Below are positions 46,301-57,944 of a stretch of 64,000 nucleotides of DNA, one piece after another. The notes below the pieces were generated by a model, which ran no database searches, was not told the DNA's origin, and was given only the letters and a program-made list of their open reading frames with translations. Position numbers and translations under genes: made by a program. Position 1 is the first letter of the stretch, and every line of letters begins with the position of its first letter. Origin of the DNA: Chlamydomonas sphaeroides (lineage: Eukaryota > Chlorophyta > Chlorophyceae > Chlamydomonadales > Chlamydomonadaceae); contig BDDC01000026.1 of assembly GCA_001662425.1 (NCBI GenBank), positions 1 through 64,000 of the forward strand, read 5' to 3'.

Positions 46301-47675
46301 TTGAGACCCACACCTCCGCACCGCAACGATCGCACGGATTGCTTTTACGCGACTGGCCGCACACTCTCTCCTTTTCGCGACGGTCCAACACTGGCGCCCG
46401 GCCGCGGCCCCACGACCACCACTTTGCGGCCGGCCGTCGACCGACACCACCGCCCCGAGGCCGGCCCCAACAGCACGGCCCGCCATGCCTGACACACGAA
46501 GACACAATGCAAGCTACCAAAGGTAGCCGCAATTCTAGATATTAAGTAACCCAGGCGGGGCCGCACTCGCCGAGGAAGCGCGCGCAGCGAGCTGCGCCGT
46601 CCTTAGCACGTGGGTGCCGAAGGTCGCGCTTGGCCTGCCCTCCCGCGCGCAGCCGGCGCAGGAGTCACACCTCTTTCCAAGCCAGTTGCATAAACCGGCG
46701 CTTTCAGCTCAGATGCGTCTTAACAGCGACGCCGCAGACCCTTCGCCTGCCAGCAGCGCCAGTGCGCGCCACGACGGATGCCGAAGTGCTTGGCACCCTC
46801 CGCTAAGCGCGGCACGGACCCAGAGTGCTCATGATGCCATACTTGAGTGGACATCCCACGAAAGTGCCTTGACGAGGGGTTTCGAGCCGCGACGAGTCAG
46901 CCGCCGGGAACAGGACCATGCCGACAATAAGAACAACCCCGAGGTGCCCGCACGGGGACCGAGCGCAAAGCAACGAAAAACCAAGCCGCACATGCCTGTC
47001 CCACAGGCCTAAAACCGTCACAGGTACGGCAACCCATCTCTCCACAACCAACTGCCGCCGGCCAGCCTCTCCTGCGTCCCGCGCCTCAGCTGCGAGGCCC
47101 AACTCTAGCCGGATCCCATGCCCTAGGTCAACGTGCAACCCGGCCTTGGAACTAAGCCGACAGCCCAGCCGCCGACCAGCGTCCTCCAGACCATCAGCCG
47201 TCGTGCGCAAGGCCGCACGACGACCGCGAATAACCCATGTGCCAGCCGCGTAGGCATGCCTCCGCATTCGGCGATACCCACACACGTACTCGATATCGGC
47301 CCTGTGAAGGCGAACACACGCCACCCCAGTGCGTCTGTCACGTCATGCCACCACCTGATTGCTAGGCACATGCAGCCGCCGCCGTGGCCCGCTGGAGCAA
47401 GGTGCACAGCGCAGGCCCCGATGAGCGGCGGCAACACAAAATCGCATGCGGCAAGGCGCGGTGGCCGCCCCAATGAGGTCTGCGCTGCTGCGCACGGCGC
47501 GTGCTCCAACGCAGCGCCGCTATCACAAACGCACACAGCCGAATGCCGCCAACCGAAATCCGCCAGCCAAATCACCCAACACAGCCCCCTCCTGCGCCAC
47601 GTCGTGTTGACAACTCCCAATCACTGTCCCCTAGGCGCCCCGCGCCCGCTGCTGCTGCTACAAACACCAAGCCCG
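43312..47675. other. 4.4-kb convergent gene-poor region
   Basis: Lies between the SBP gene and the LRR-PDDEXK_6 gene. AATAAA at about 43433 is noted, but no TGTAA lies close to the SBP stop. GT microsatellites occupy 44431-44545 and 45090-45135. Many short open frames overlap on both strands without family resemblance. I see no supported gene, RNA or complete element. Confidence 0.5.
44431..44545 (+). repeat. GT microsatellite cluster
   Basis: Two (GT)n blocks with a G run, separated by an AT-richer spacer containing AATAATCAACATATATCCGA. A smaller GT-rich stretch follows at about 45090-45135. Confidence 0.9.
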
Positions 47676-50600
47676 CTACCGAGCCGCCGACGCCAAGCCG
47701 GCGGCGAGCGGCTGCAGCGGCGCGTCCGAGCGCCGAGGCGACGGCGGGCTCGGCGGCACCGGCCCCAGTCCAAGCGCGATGCCGCCGCCGCCGACCGTTA
47801 GCAGCCCGGATGACATCTTCCTAGACATGCCGCCCATCATCGACCCCCGCATCGTTAGGGACCCCACCACGGACGCTAGTGCTGCCAGCTGGTCGCCCGC
47901 CGCGACGCCCAGCGACGCCGCTAGGCTGCTGGTGCTCGTGCAACGCCGGAAGCCGAACGACTGGACGAGCGGGTTGCTGTCGATCCGGGAGCTGGCGTTG
48001 GTGGTGGCGTTGGAGGCAGCTGAGCCCAGCGGCGACGGCTCAGGGCCCAGCGACGGCTCGCCAGGCGCGGCATCGGTCCGCCGCCGCCCGGACGCAGGCT
48101 CGAACGCGCAGCTGCCAGTAGCCATGCCGCCGGCCAGCGACACCCTCGGCGTCACGCTGGCGCTCGTGCTGGCGCTGCCATCGGCCCTGCCGCGGAGCGG
48201 TGCCAGGCCGGCGGCAGACTCGGGCGTACCCGGTACCAGCAGCCGGCTCTGCTTTGGCTGCCACTTGCTGATCATGGCGACGGACTCCCGCCAGGGAGGG
48301 ATGACCAAGCCCTTGGAGCGCAGCGCCAGCGCCAGCTCGTCGCACATGACCTCCACCACCAGCGGCAGCCGCTCCTCAGCGCCCACGTACACGCGCGGCA
48401 GCGCCGCAACCAGCGCGTCGTACCGCAACGTCGGCGAAGCCACGAGGAACTGGTCACGGAGCTCTGGATCCACGATGATGACGCCGGGGTGGTACGGCAG
48501 CGGCCGGCCAGAGCCCGCGCTGGCGCGCGGGCCGCCGATCGACAGGCTTCGCGCCAGGGAGGCCGCCGACACGGCGGCGGCGGCCGGCGATGGCGGCCCG
48601 CTGGCGATGGCGCCGGGCGGCGGCGGCACCGTCACCGATAGGAAGGTGTGGCGCAGGTTGCGAAGGCATTCGCCGCCGGGGCCGCCGCCAAGCGCATGCG
48701 TCACGGCGACGTCATATCCCCGCTCGATTAGGCCGTCGGCCAAGTAGCTGAGTAGCGGGCTGCCGCCGCCGTCGGCCGCCGACGCCGGCTTGGAGCCAGC
48801 GGCGGCGGCGGCGCCGGGCAGGAGCTCCGGCGGCGCCTCCGTCAGCACCTCGGCGACCGCCTCCGCCACGGCCTGCTCCGCCGCCAGCGCGGGCTGCACC
48901 AGCGTCCGCAGAAGCGAGCACAGCTGCACAATGTAGGCCGCGTCGCACTCGGCGGCGGCGGCGGCGCCGCCGAGGCTGCCGTCCCACGTGACCGGCCGCT
49001 CGATGGGGCCGCCGCCGCGGACCGGCGAGCCAATGCGGCGCACGGCGGCGGCGCGCTTGAGGTTGGAGGTGATCGCGGCGGCCAGGTCTCGTATGCCGCA
49101 CTGCACAGGGCCACATAGCCACAAGCATCGAGGTAAGAGGCACGAGGTACGAGGTACGAGGGCGAGGGAGAGGTCGGGTGCAGCCTTGTGCTTGGCCACG
49201 CCCTTGCGGCCGCCCCTGCGCGCACCTGCGTCGCCGCCGTGCCTCGCAGCCCCACGCGCCTCAGCGACACGCAGCCGCGCGCCGCGCTGGCCAGCGCCGC
49301 CACGCCTGCATCCCCCAGCTCGCAGTTGGTGGCCAGGCTGAGGCTGGCCAGGCAGGGCAGCGAGCCCAGCGCCGCTGCCAGCGAGGCGGCGCCCATGTCG
49401 CCGATGGCGTTGTACGACAGATCCAGTACGGCAAGATCATGGCAGGACGTCAGGCCCTCGCACAGCGCCGTCACGGCTGCGCACGACATCGGAGAGCAGG
49501 GCAGATAGCAGGGAGGATATCGAGGTTAAGGGTGGGTAAGCGGCCACGCGGGTTGGTCTGCACCCAGCCCCACGCGTTGCCGTACCGAAGCACCTAGGCC
49601 CGCGGTCCCGAGGGTCTACCGGCCTCACCCTCGCACGTGATGCCGCAGTGTGACAGAGTGACCGAGCGCACGCGGGTGCACCGTCGCAGGCAGCAGGCAA
49701 GCGCGCGGCAGGCCTGCGTGCTCAGCGGGCGCTTGCACAGGAACACGTGCCGCTCCGGGGAGTGGTCCGCAAGCACTTGCTGCAGGTATCGGTCCAGTGA
49801 GGGCGAGCCGGACGGCTCCAGCGACTCCGTTCCGGCCGGTTCCGCCGCAGGCGCCGGAAAATTGGTGGCGATGGGCTCCGGCGGCGGCGCGGCGGCCCGG
49901 GATGGAGCTGGAGGGTGATTGGCTGCCGCGTCCGGCCTTGATTGCCCGTCCTGTGCCAGCAGCGCCAGCACCGCCGCCGCGACAGTGTCTGCCCTGCCGT
50001 CGGCAACGGCGGCAGCGGCGGTGGCGGCGGCGGCGGCGGCCGCTGCGTCAACGTCGGCCGCGCAGTCGGGCAAGCTCTCGAACAAGTTGGCTGGCGGCAG
50101 CGCCGCCGCCAGCCAGCATGGCTCAGAGCGGGGCATCCGGATGGCGGCGGCGGCGGTGATGTGGGGCGGCTGGAGCGCCGCCGACGACTTGGGGTAGGGC
50201 CCCGCCAGGGAGGGCTGCGAGGCGAAGGCGTCGACGGAGCGGAAGGCCGCGGCGGCGATGCTGCCGGTGACGGTGCAGGCGGCGGATGACAGCGCCGCGG
50301 CGCCGGAGCTGGAGCCGGCCAGGGCGATGGCGCCGGTGGCCGTCCGGCTCGGCCGCTGCGGCGTGGCGGCGGCGCTCATGCTCCAGCCCAGCGCCATCGG
50401 CGCCGGCTCCGCAGACGCCAATGCAGCTACCACCGAGCCACCGCCGGCGTCCGACGCGAAGGGGAGGTTGAGCGCCGGGCCGCACGTGAGTGCGTCACTA
50501 ACACAGACGGCGCGTGCCGCCGCCATCCCGATGCCGGCCGTGGCGTTGGCGCTGGCCCGGACCGGGTACGGGCTTGTCGTACACACCGCACACGCCGCAC

Positions 50601-51528
50601 ACGTGGCCGAGCCGGACAGGCAGCAGGGGGCCATGTCGTTTCGCGAGCAGGAGCCCAGCCGCCGGCACCCACGGTCCTGCGCCGCCTGGTGTGCGTGCGG
50701 CAACGGCTGGCTGGATGGCGTCTGGCCGGCGGCGGCAACGACCGCAGACGCCGGCGGCGCCGCCACGGGGACCGCGGCCGAAGCCGACGGCTTCCGCAGC
50801 GCGTGGGGCGCCTCGGGCTCGCGGAGGTCACTGTCGTGGCTGGCGCCGAGCGCCGCGTACAGCGCGGCTTGTGTGTTGAAGACATCAGCAGCGGCAGCGT
50901 GGCAGGTCGCGTTGGCGGCGGCGTCCGGCGTGACGGCGACGCCGGGGCCGCGGAACATGCCGCTGCCGTTGCTCGCGGGCCTGTCGGGCAGGCGGCTGAA
51001 GCCAGCGGACAGAGTCGCCAGCATCGCCGGGTTGAGCAGTGCCCGCTGGGACCCGCCGCCGCCGTGCGGCCCTGCGGAGCCACGGCGGCTGCCCCTGCTG
51101 CCGCCCGTGTTGACCCCCGCCTCCGGCTCGAAGGCGTCCGCCTCCACGGACTCCATAATCTCGTCATCCAGGTCGGCTGCCGTCACGAATGAAGCCGAGG
51201 TGAACGCAGCGCAGAGGCTGCTGGCGGCGCAGGCACCTAGGTGGCCCGAGCCGATCGTGCCGCTGAGCGCTGCGGGCAGATCGACTGCGAAGCCATAGAC
51301 GGGCGCAAGGGCGTGTGCGCCCACGGCGCTGGCGGATCCAGCGGCCTGCTGGGGGGCCCATTGCGGCGACGGAAAGCCGCCGCTGTAGCCGGCTGCTGCT
51401 GCCGCTGCGGTGACGGAGACGACGGTGGCTTGCCCCGGCGCGTTGCCGATGGGGAGGCAGGGCCCCTGGATGTTGAGCCGCATAGCGCCCGGCTGCGGTG
51501 CGCCGACGTCGTCGCGTCTGTGCAGCAT
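47676..51528 (-). CDS. Leucine-rich repeat protein fused to PDDEXK_6 (DUF506) domain
   Basis: Three exons join in frame: 51528-49629, 49476-49226, 49100-47676 (3576 nt, 1191 aa). I chose the first in-frame ATG, 51528; 51483 is an alternative. Residues 1 to about 590 are Ala, Ser and Pro low complexity with scattered Cys. From about 605 to 745 there are ribonuclease-inhibitor-type LRRs, for example LAVLDLSYNAIGDMGAASLA and LASLSLATNCELGDAGVAAL. Residues about 834-996 match the plant PDDEXK_6/DUF506 family: LLSYLADGLIERGYDVAV, then GVIIVDPELRDQFLVASPT, YDALVAALPRVYVGAEERL, and LRSKGLVIPPWRESVAMISKW. PDDEXK_6 proteins are nuclease-fold proteins of unclear activity. Where plant members usually read DFRSEFEIARPT, this one has QFLVASPT, so the Glu after Phe is Leu and catalysis is doubtful. 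The tail is Ser and Gly-rich. The fusion is inferred from splicing in phase. Confidence 0.82.
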
Positions 51529-53915
51529 TGGGCCCAGGGATGGCGGCGTGGGGCTGAAATGCGAACAATGGGGACGCTCCCTGGTGTGGCTAGCGTCCGA
51601 CGCCTTTATGGCGGCCCCCCTGTGTTGGCTGCCCACGTGCCCACGGTTTTCTTCTTCGCACCGGACCCAAAAGCAGATCAAGTAATCAGGACAATCAATC
51701 GCGCAAGCCTGCGATATGTGCGGATCGCACCTGCACGGCGCTTAGCGCGCGAGGCTGCGCAAACCGCGGATCGTTTTCTGCATTCGTCGGGGCGAGTTGG
51801 GGAGGCAAGCACACGAACGAGTTGTAAGTAATCTCTTAACAATAGGCTGGCAACAGAAGGCACAAAGGCGGTTCACTTGCGGCTCGCTGCAAGGCACTTA
51901 GCGACGCGAACACGCGCTCCAACGTTCCACGCGATAGGGCGAAACTAAAGCAATCCTTTTCAGGCATGAACAGGGCGGTTAAGAACGTTGAGGCACGCGC
52001 GCTACTTTTCCGTTTTTGGCACGGGGCACACACCATATGGCCCCCCGTATTAGGTCCGAGCCTCGTCACACCGCTGACCCTTCGGCCATGATGACGGCGT
52101 GTTGGCGGGCAAGGCAGCGCTAATCTGACCTCGCGTCGGCGCACCTACTCAGCGCTTGAACCAGCGCGCGCCCAGCACCAGGCTCACCAGAAGAGAATGC
52201 CCATAGTGCCTAGGAGCTCCACATATGCGTTCCACGCGGACTGCTTACGCGGCCGACGGATAAGCAGCCGCCTACTCGTCGCCTCAAAGTTTGATGTATC
52301 GTGGCTTGCCAGTAAATCTAGCTATCGCATGTTCCAATTGTTTGGTGTTGTTGCCGGGCTCTGCTATCAGTACGTGGCCACGTGCCCCTGGGACGTGCAT
52401 GCGGCGATCATTAATGTGTTGCGGAGCGTCATTGCGCCAGTCCTGACAGTCCAGAAAGAGAACACCATAACAGGCACATTGCAAGATACCGCGTTTGCGC
52501 TCGCGCTGTCGTCGCGGCGCGCTCGCGCTGTCGTCGCGGCATAACCCCGTGCCTCAGCCCACGAGCGTTGACTACAACTGCAGCTTTGCCGCTGCAGGGG
52601 CACTGCGTTATGATAAACCTCTCCTCTGGCTGCTGTTCCTGTCGCAATTGGAGCACGCGTGCTCAGTAACGTGCTCCGATTTGCGTCCTTCCCCTTCCAG
52701 TTCCCCGCTCGTCATGCGCAGCCAGCTGCGTCCAGTCTTTGCGCGCCTGCGCTGCCAGCTTGTCACTATAACAGCTTGCGCATATGCGCTTCTTATGGAA
52801 TAAGAATGAACGGGGTCGCACTTGAGCCCCCGACGTGAAGCGTCAAGGAGGGGTAATCCCTTATGCGCTACGGTCTTACCGGTCTTACCGTACTCCTCAC
52901 ATCTCCATATGGCGGAACAAGACTTCATGCAATCTGACGCGGGCAGTGCACGGTTCCGTTGTCCGGTAGCCGTGCGTTACAAAAAGCTCTGCACATGGGT
53001 GACAGCTGCCGTACAGCTGAGAGGAGCAGCATGCGGTGCGCCCCCCGCATACACCGCCGAGGAACCGCCGCGCCAACCCGACCTTCACACCGCATACCTA
53101 GTGGTCTGCAGCCGCCGTGTACACGCCGGTGAGCGCCCACTCTGCAATTGCACCGTGCCAGCGGTGCCACAATTCTATGATACTACCACCCCTCATCCGC
53201 AGACGCCCACCGCGGCGCGCCACCCTGCCGCTCCTACCCCGGCACGCGACCATACCCCCGACCCGCAAACGCGCAATGCCTACCCGCTACCTGCCAGCGG
53301 GCCCCCAGCGCCTTGCGGCGCCACAGCCCAGCCCTTCGACGCTCCCACTCATTGCTACCCGACGGCTCCACCAACCCCAACGTGGTCCCTCACGGCGGCA
53401 GCGTGGCGATCGCCTCACGACCCGCAGTCGGCTGGGCCGCGACCAACACGCCCCGAGCTCCTCTTCCTCCAGGCTCTTTCCCTCCAGGCTCAAGGGCGGG
53501 CGCCATCCGCCTTCAGTCCGGGCGGTGCGGCAGAACCTGGTGCCAGATACCGTGCTGCACTTGCGCAAACGCGTTTCTTTGGTTGGCTCACGGGCTGGCG
53601 CCAAGGCATATCAGTAACCCGATGCCGACAGCTCCGCCCACTGCCAGCACGACGCAGGCGTGAGGTGCCCATGTGGCCAGCGGGCCGGATCAAAGGCAGC
53701 GCCACCAGAGGATCCCGCCGGCACGTGCGGGTGCGGCAGCCGAAACTCCGAAGCCGAAGATGACGCAACGCTACTTGGACCGCTGATCGTCCCCCTCCTC
53801 GCCGCAGCCGCCCTCCTCGCCGCCCAGCCCAGCTCAGCCACTGCGGTGCGCTGCTGCCTCCAGGGTCGAAGAGCGCGTCCCCATGGCGGCTGCTACTGCG
53901 GCCCGCGGCCCCCGC
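51529..53915. other. Intergenic region, no gene seen
   Basis: Lies between the start of the LRR-PDDEXK_6 gene and the 3' end of TIM23. It contains a perfect 22-bp tandem duplication (52497-52540) and AT-richer stretches around 52270-52480. A 313-codon plus-strand frame at 52822-53763 has no domain, no TM pattern and no splice-supported extension, so I do not call it. Confidence 0.45.
52497..52540 (+). repeat. 22-bp tandem duplication
   Basis: Two perfect head-to-tail copies of a unit starting GCGCTCGCGCTGTCGTCGCG. Confidence 0.9.
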
Positions 53916-55213
53916 TCACAGCGAGGGGAAGACCTTGCGCAGGGCCGTGATCCCCGCCGCCGCCACCACGCCGACCCCGCCCGCCACCGCGGCCTGGCGT
54001 GGCCCGCGCGGCAGCCGAAACAGCGCTCCGCTCGTGAAGCCTGGGGCGCAGCGAAGTGGAGGCCGTCCGAGGTTCCGTTTGTGCTTGCGTGTGCGTATGG
54101 AGCAGCTCGCGCAAGGGCAAGGCAGGGGCGCGCATCGTTGCGGACGGGGTGGGCACTGTAGCAGTTGCTGTCGCGGCACAAGGCGAGTGGGCGCTCTGTT
54201 GGCTGCAGTGCGTGCGGAAGATGCTGCAGCTGTGGTGCAGGCCACCTGCGTTTCGTTGCGGCCCCAGGCCCTGCCTAGCCTATCAGGCGCTTGGATGGAA
54301 CACAGTACCACGACAATCAAGTAGCCCGAGGCCAAACGGAGGGGCGAGGTGATGCGGGTACACCCTGGTTGCCGCAGAGCCATCGTGTCCCGCACCTGCG
54401 AGCAGCGTGCTGGCGCTGTCCGGCAGCCCGTACTGCTCCAGCTGATAAACGTACAGCGACTCGAACCCCGAGAAGAACAACCCCAGAATGCCGCAGCTGT
54501 TGCTGAACGGCCGAGCGAAGGAACCTGGGGGCCGAGGCGGAGGGTAGGGGGGAAAGCGTCACCGGCACGCGCCGCGGGGTCAGGCAGAAGCCCAGCGACC
54601 ATCACGGGCACTAAATTGATCGCGTGCGGTGTCTGGTTGGTCTGGTTGGTGCTTGCTGCGAGCGCTGCCGCCAAGGATCTCGCACCTGCCGTGTTCAGCA
54701 CGCGATTCGCCTTCAGTTTGAGCGTGTCGGTCACCACGTCTGGCTTGACGGTGATAAACTTGTAGAGGCCGGCGGCCACACCGGTTGTCCCGCCTGGCAG
54801 CGCGCGCGAGGCGACAAATCAGCGAGCCATCCGCCGACACACCATCAACACCAGAACCTACCCGCCAGGTATCCCCCTCCGCAGTAGAACTGCAGGTGCT
54901 GGGTCCAGTCTCGTCTCCGAACGGACGCTTCCTCCTCAAAGACAAACTCGGGGCCGTCTGGCAGGCGGAATACGTGCTTCTGAGCGCCCACTTGTGCTGT
55001 GAGGCCCTCGTAAGGATTGTATAGCTTGCCCTGGGGCGCTGAGATGGTGGCTTGGCTGAGCAAGGTGCTGTTTGGCACCACGTCGCGAAGTGCGTCGTTG
55101 TGGGGTGATGTTGAGGGCAGCGACGTCACCGGCTCAGGCGCCGATGCAGCAGCAGGCTCCGCAGCAGGCTCCTCTCGAGGCTTTCGCCCGCCGAGCCGGT
55201 CTAGGAGGCCCAT
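53916..55213 (-). CDS. TIM23: Mitochondrial import channel subunit TIM23
   Basis: Channel-forming subunit of the presequence translocase in the mitochondrial inner membrane (Tim17/22/23 family). Four exons join in frame: 55213-54862, 54793-54686, 54524-54396, 54040-53916 (714 nt, 237 aa). The start reads MGLLDRLGGRKPREEP. Residues 1 to about 100 are the soluble intermembrane-space part, with LYNPYEGL and FRLPDGPEFVFEEEASV. The membrane domain follows: HLQFYCGGGYLAGGTTG, GLYKFITVKPDVVTDTLKL, NRVLNTAG, CGILGLFFSGFESLYVYQL and GALFRLPRGPRQAAVAGGVG, with a C-terminal helix ending LRKVFPSL. The glycine-rich segments and the length fit TIM23. It is tandem with MPC2 upstream. Confidence 0.93.
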
Positions 55214-56236
55214 CGGACGATTGCAGTAAGTGGGAGGCGCCTACACGTCAAGCGCAGTTCGCGAAGCGTAGCTGGTGCAGTAGGTCGCGTGCGGTCGACA
55301 ACTACAGAACAGTGAAGTATTCACGCTGAACGGGTTTCCATACATGTGTGTACGACGAGTGTCTGCCGGGTTTGGTACTCGATCTGGTGGTAACAAATTT
55401 ATGCACAAGGAATGCACCACCCTCCGAGACGCACAAGCAGCACGGCCCAAGCGGGGCGTCACCATGAAGAACGCCTGCTTGCCTGCCGTGCCCGCAGCCT
55501 GGGGCCGCGCACCATACCGCTGTCCCGTGCTGTCCTGAACGCCTGCCCACCTGGCATCCCATCACACAGCAGCCTACCTCACATACCGAAGACCGATACC
55601 GTCGCCGGCCATCACAACCGTGCCTCCGCACTCGCCCGGTCCCCAAAGCCGCAATCCGTGGCCCCTTCATCCTGTAACCAATCCATGGGGGCCGTGCTGT
55701 AGCAGGCATCAGCCAGTGCTCCAGCAGACCCCTAACACTCTACAAGACCTGGTGATCTCCATCGGTAAGCCTCCACTGCGCACGGCGGCCATACGATGGC
55801 GGCGGCCGCAGCCCCTGCCCCATCATCTGGCACCTCACTCGGCGGCTCGCCGGCCACGGCTGCTGCTGACCGCGGCCTCCAGAGCTCGACTCAACTCTAA
55901 ACAAGCCTGGACGCTTCAAGCGGTGGCCGCGGGTGCGGCAGTGGCGTCGTGGCTGTGGCGCACAGAGAGGGGAGGGGAGGGCAGGCAGGCGAGTTTGTTG
56001 CTGAGGTGACACGGCGCATCATTGCGGCCAACACAGGTACGGTACGCCCGTGGCGTCCAGCCTCCGCCGAGCCGCCCCTGCACCCTTCTGTGGTGCCCCT
56101 GGCGATGCTGCTAGCAGGTCAGCAGTCAGCCAGCGAACGCTACCAGAACGCGGCAGGCGCGCGTTGTCTCGCGCCGAGCCAACGGCCCTGGCGCCGGGCC
56201 AATGACAGCTCCCTTAGCACCTGCGACCGTGGACTG
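55214..56236. other. MPC2 3' flank / TIM23 promoter, no gene seen
   Basis: About 1 kb between the MPC2 stop and the TIM23 start, both on the minus strand. No coding region, RNA or repeat was recognised. Confidence 0.45.
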
Positions 56237-57107
56237 CTACCCTAATTCCGCCCCGGTGCGCCGGGCCTCCCTGCAATGCAGTGCCAGCACCATACCGGCT
56301 GCCGTACCTGAACTTGCGGAACAGCTGATACGACCCCGTGATTGCCATGAAGGCATTGACCGCGAGCAGGTTGTAGTTGACCGGCGTGATCTGCGTGCTG
56401 TACCGCGACCAGATGATGCCAGTTGCAGTAATGGCTGCAGCGGTTCGGGGTGGGGATGAGGTGGGGTGAGGTGGGGCACGGTTTGGCGAAGGGGAACGGT
56501 AGGGTGCAACGGGGGGGGCCAGGCAGCCACCGATGGCGAGGCAGTACAGAGTACACTTCGGTATGAGCGTCTCGCGGTGCGAGCGCCGGATCAGCCCCAG
56601 CGCAAAGAACATGCCCGCAGCTGTCACCCGACTCCCAAGCCCCCCAAGAGGCTGCGCCCCCTGCTCCATGAGGCCCCCGCCCCTAGCCGCGGTAGAACGA
56701 GTCACCTCCAACTCCCCCCGCCCTGCGCACCACACTGCTGTGGGACGCTGATCTTCTCGGCGGGCCTGCTCATGTCTGCGATATTCGCAAGGCTGATCCC
56801 CCACTTGAACGTGGGGGCCCAGAAGTGGACTACGGACAGGCACCAGAGGGGAGGGAAGGCGAGGGGAGTTGGCAGACGTGCACTGGAACGTGGGGGCCCA
56901 GAACTGCACCGCGCAAGACAAGCACGCCCATGTACCACAGGGGCGTCCATCGTGACATGCACAGCCATTTCGGACGCGTAGCAACGCGTGCAAAGGTGTG
57001 CCCAATGGTCCCGAGAAATCCCTCATAGCTCCCAAGGCGCTGCACGCACTTGTCTTCGGCCCTGCCGGGTGGTTCCAAAAGGCTACCAGCTTCTGCGAGA
57101 TGGTCAT
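56237..57107 (-). CDS. MPC2: Mitochondrial pyruvate carrier subunit MPC2
   Basis: Small inner-membrane protein that forms the pyruvate carrier as a heterodimer with MPC1. Four exons join in frame: 57107-57050, 56829-56731, 56434-56308, 56270-56237 (318 nt, 105 aa). The family signature runs through the exons: MTISQKLVAFWNHPAGPKT, then IHFWAPTFKWGISLANIADM, RPAEKISVPQQCAITATGII, WSRYSTQITPVNYNLLAVNA and FMAITGSYQLFRKFR, ending EARRTGAELG. About 105-130 aa is normal for MPC2. The QQCAIT junction comes from a donor at 56730, which keeps the phase; an alternative GT 5 nt earlier breaks it. MPC1 is not in the window. Confidence 0.92.
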
Positions 57108-57944
57108 GGCGTGGGGTTTGGGGCTATGGTGGTGCAAATATGTAGCCTCACGCGCGACCACGTGTGTGGGAACAACGTATTATGTACGTGCAGTAAGGCC
57201 GCTGTGCGTGTGCTGGCTGTCGAGGCCCCCAGCGAGTGTCCATTGCGCGGTTCGCTGAGTGAAGCGTTCCATCGCCGCAGCGCCAGCCCCGCCCAGATCA
57301 CCGCTTGCACTACAAGCTGCACCCTATAACCATAAAAGCAAACAACACCGCAGCGCACTCACCGGGCTGCCTGTCACCTGCATGCCGCATGCCACTGCAC
57401 CGCCGAACAGCGCGTGAAGCCTTGCGCGCCAGCCAAGCGCAGTCGTGAGCGGGAGCACATACCCCGAGGCGTGAGGCGTGAAACCCCCAGTCTCTCGGCC
57501 GGAGACCGGCTCCAGTCGGCTGCATACCCCAGCGTCAGCGGCATGGACCGAAGGCCCAACCCGGGGCCGCGAAGGGTGGCCGAGCCCGCAGGTGAAGCGG
57601 CCTGCGCCTGCCCCCGGCCACACGCACACATCCCCGCTCTGTCCTCACTGCGCGCTCGGCTCCCTAGCGCCGCGCCCTGCCAGCGTCCCTGACCCTTGTG
57701 GCACGAACCCCAACGCCCCGCCCTGCATCGCTTTCCCTGCCCTCCTCACCACCCACACGTCGCTTTCTGGCGGCGCTGGGCTTCGTTCCCCGCAGCAGTG
57801 CATCTGAGCGCATCCCTGCTTCCTACGCACGACGGACGCGCCCTAACGTGTCGTGCTGCTCTCTGTTCCTCTTTCCCGAACACACGGTCGCTTTGTCGCC
57901 CAACACGGCCCGCAGGCAAGTTCTCCGCAGCCAGGTCACATGTT
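57108..57944. promoter_or_regulatory. Divergent MPC2 / WD40 intergenic region
   Basis: About 840 bp between start codons. A CAG acceptor-like site at about 57912-57914 just before GCAAGTTCTCC keeps an open frame into the WD40 start (KFSAARSHVMNDKYMDD), so a further upstream 5' exon of the WD40 gene is possible. Confidence 0.4.

Noticed and set aside
51529..51681. Upstream extension of the LRR-PDDEXK_6 frame to 51681
   Set aside because: The frame there begins at TTG, not ATG; the first in-frame ATG is at 51528.
52822..53763. 313-codon plus-strand frame
   Set aside because: No domain, TM pattern or splice support; Pro, Ala and Arg-rich like other chance frames here.
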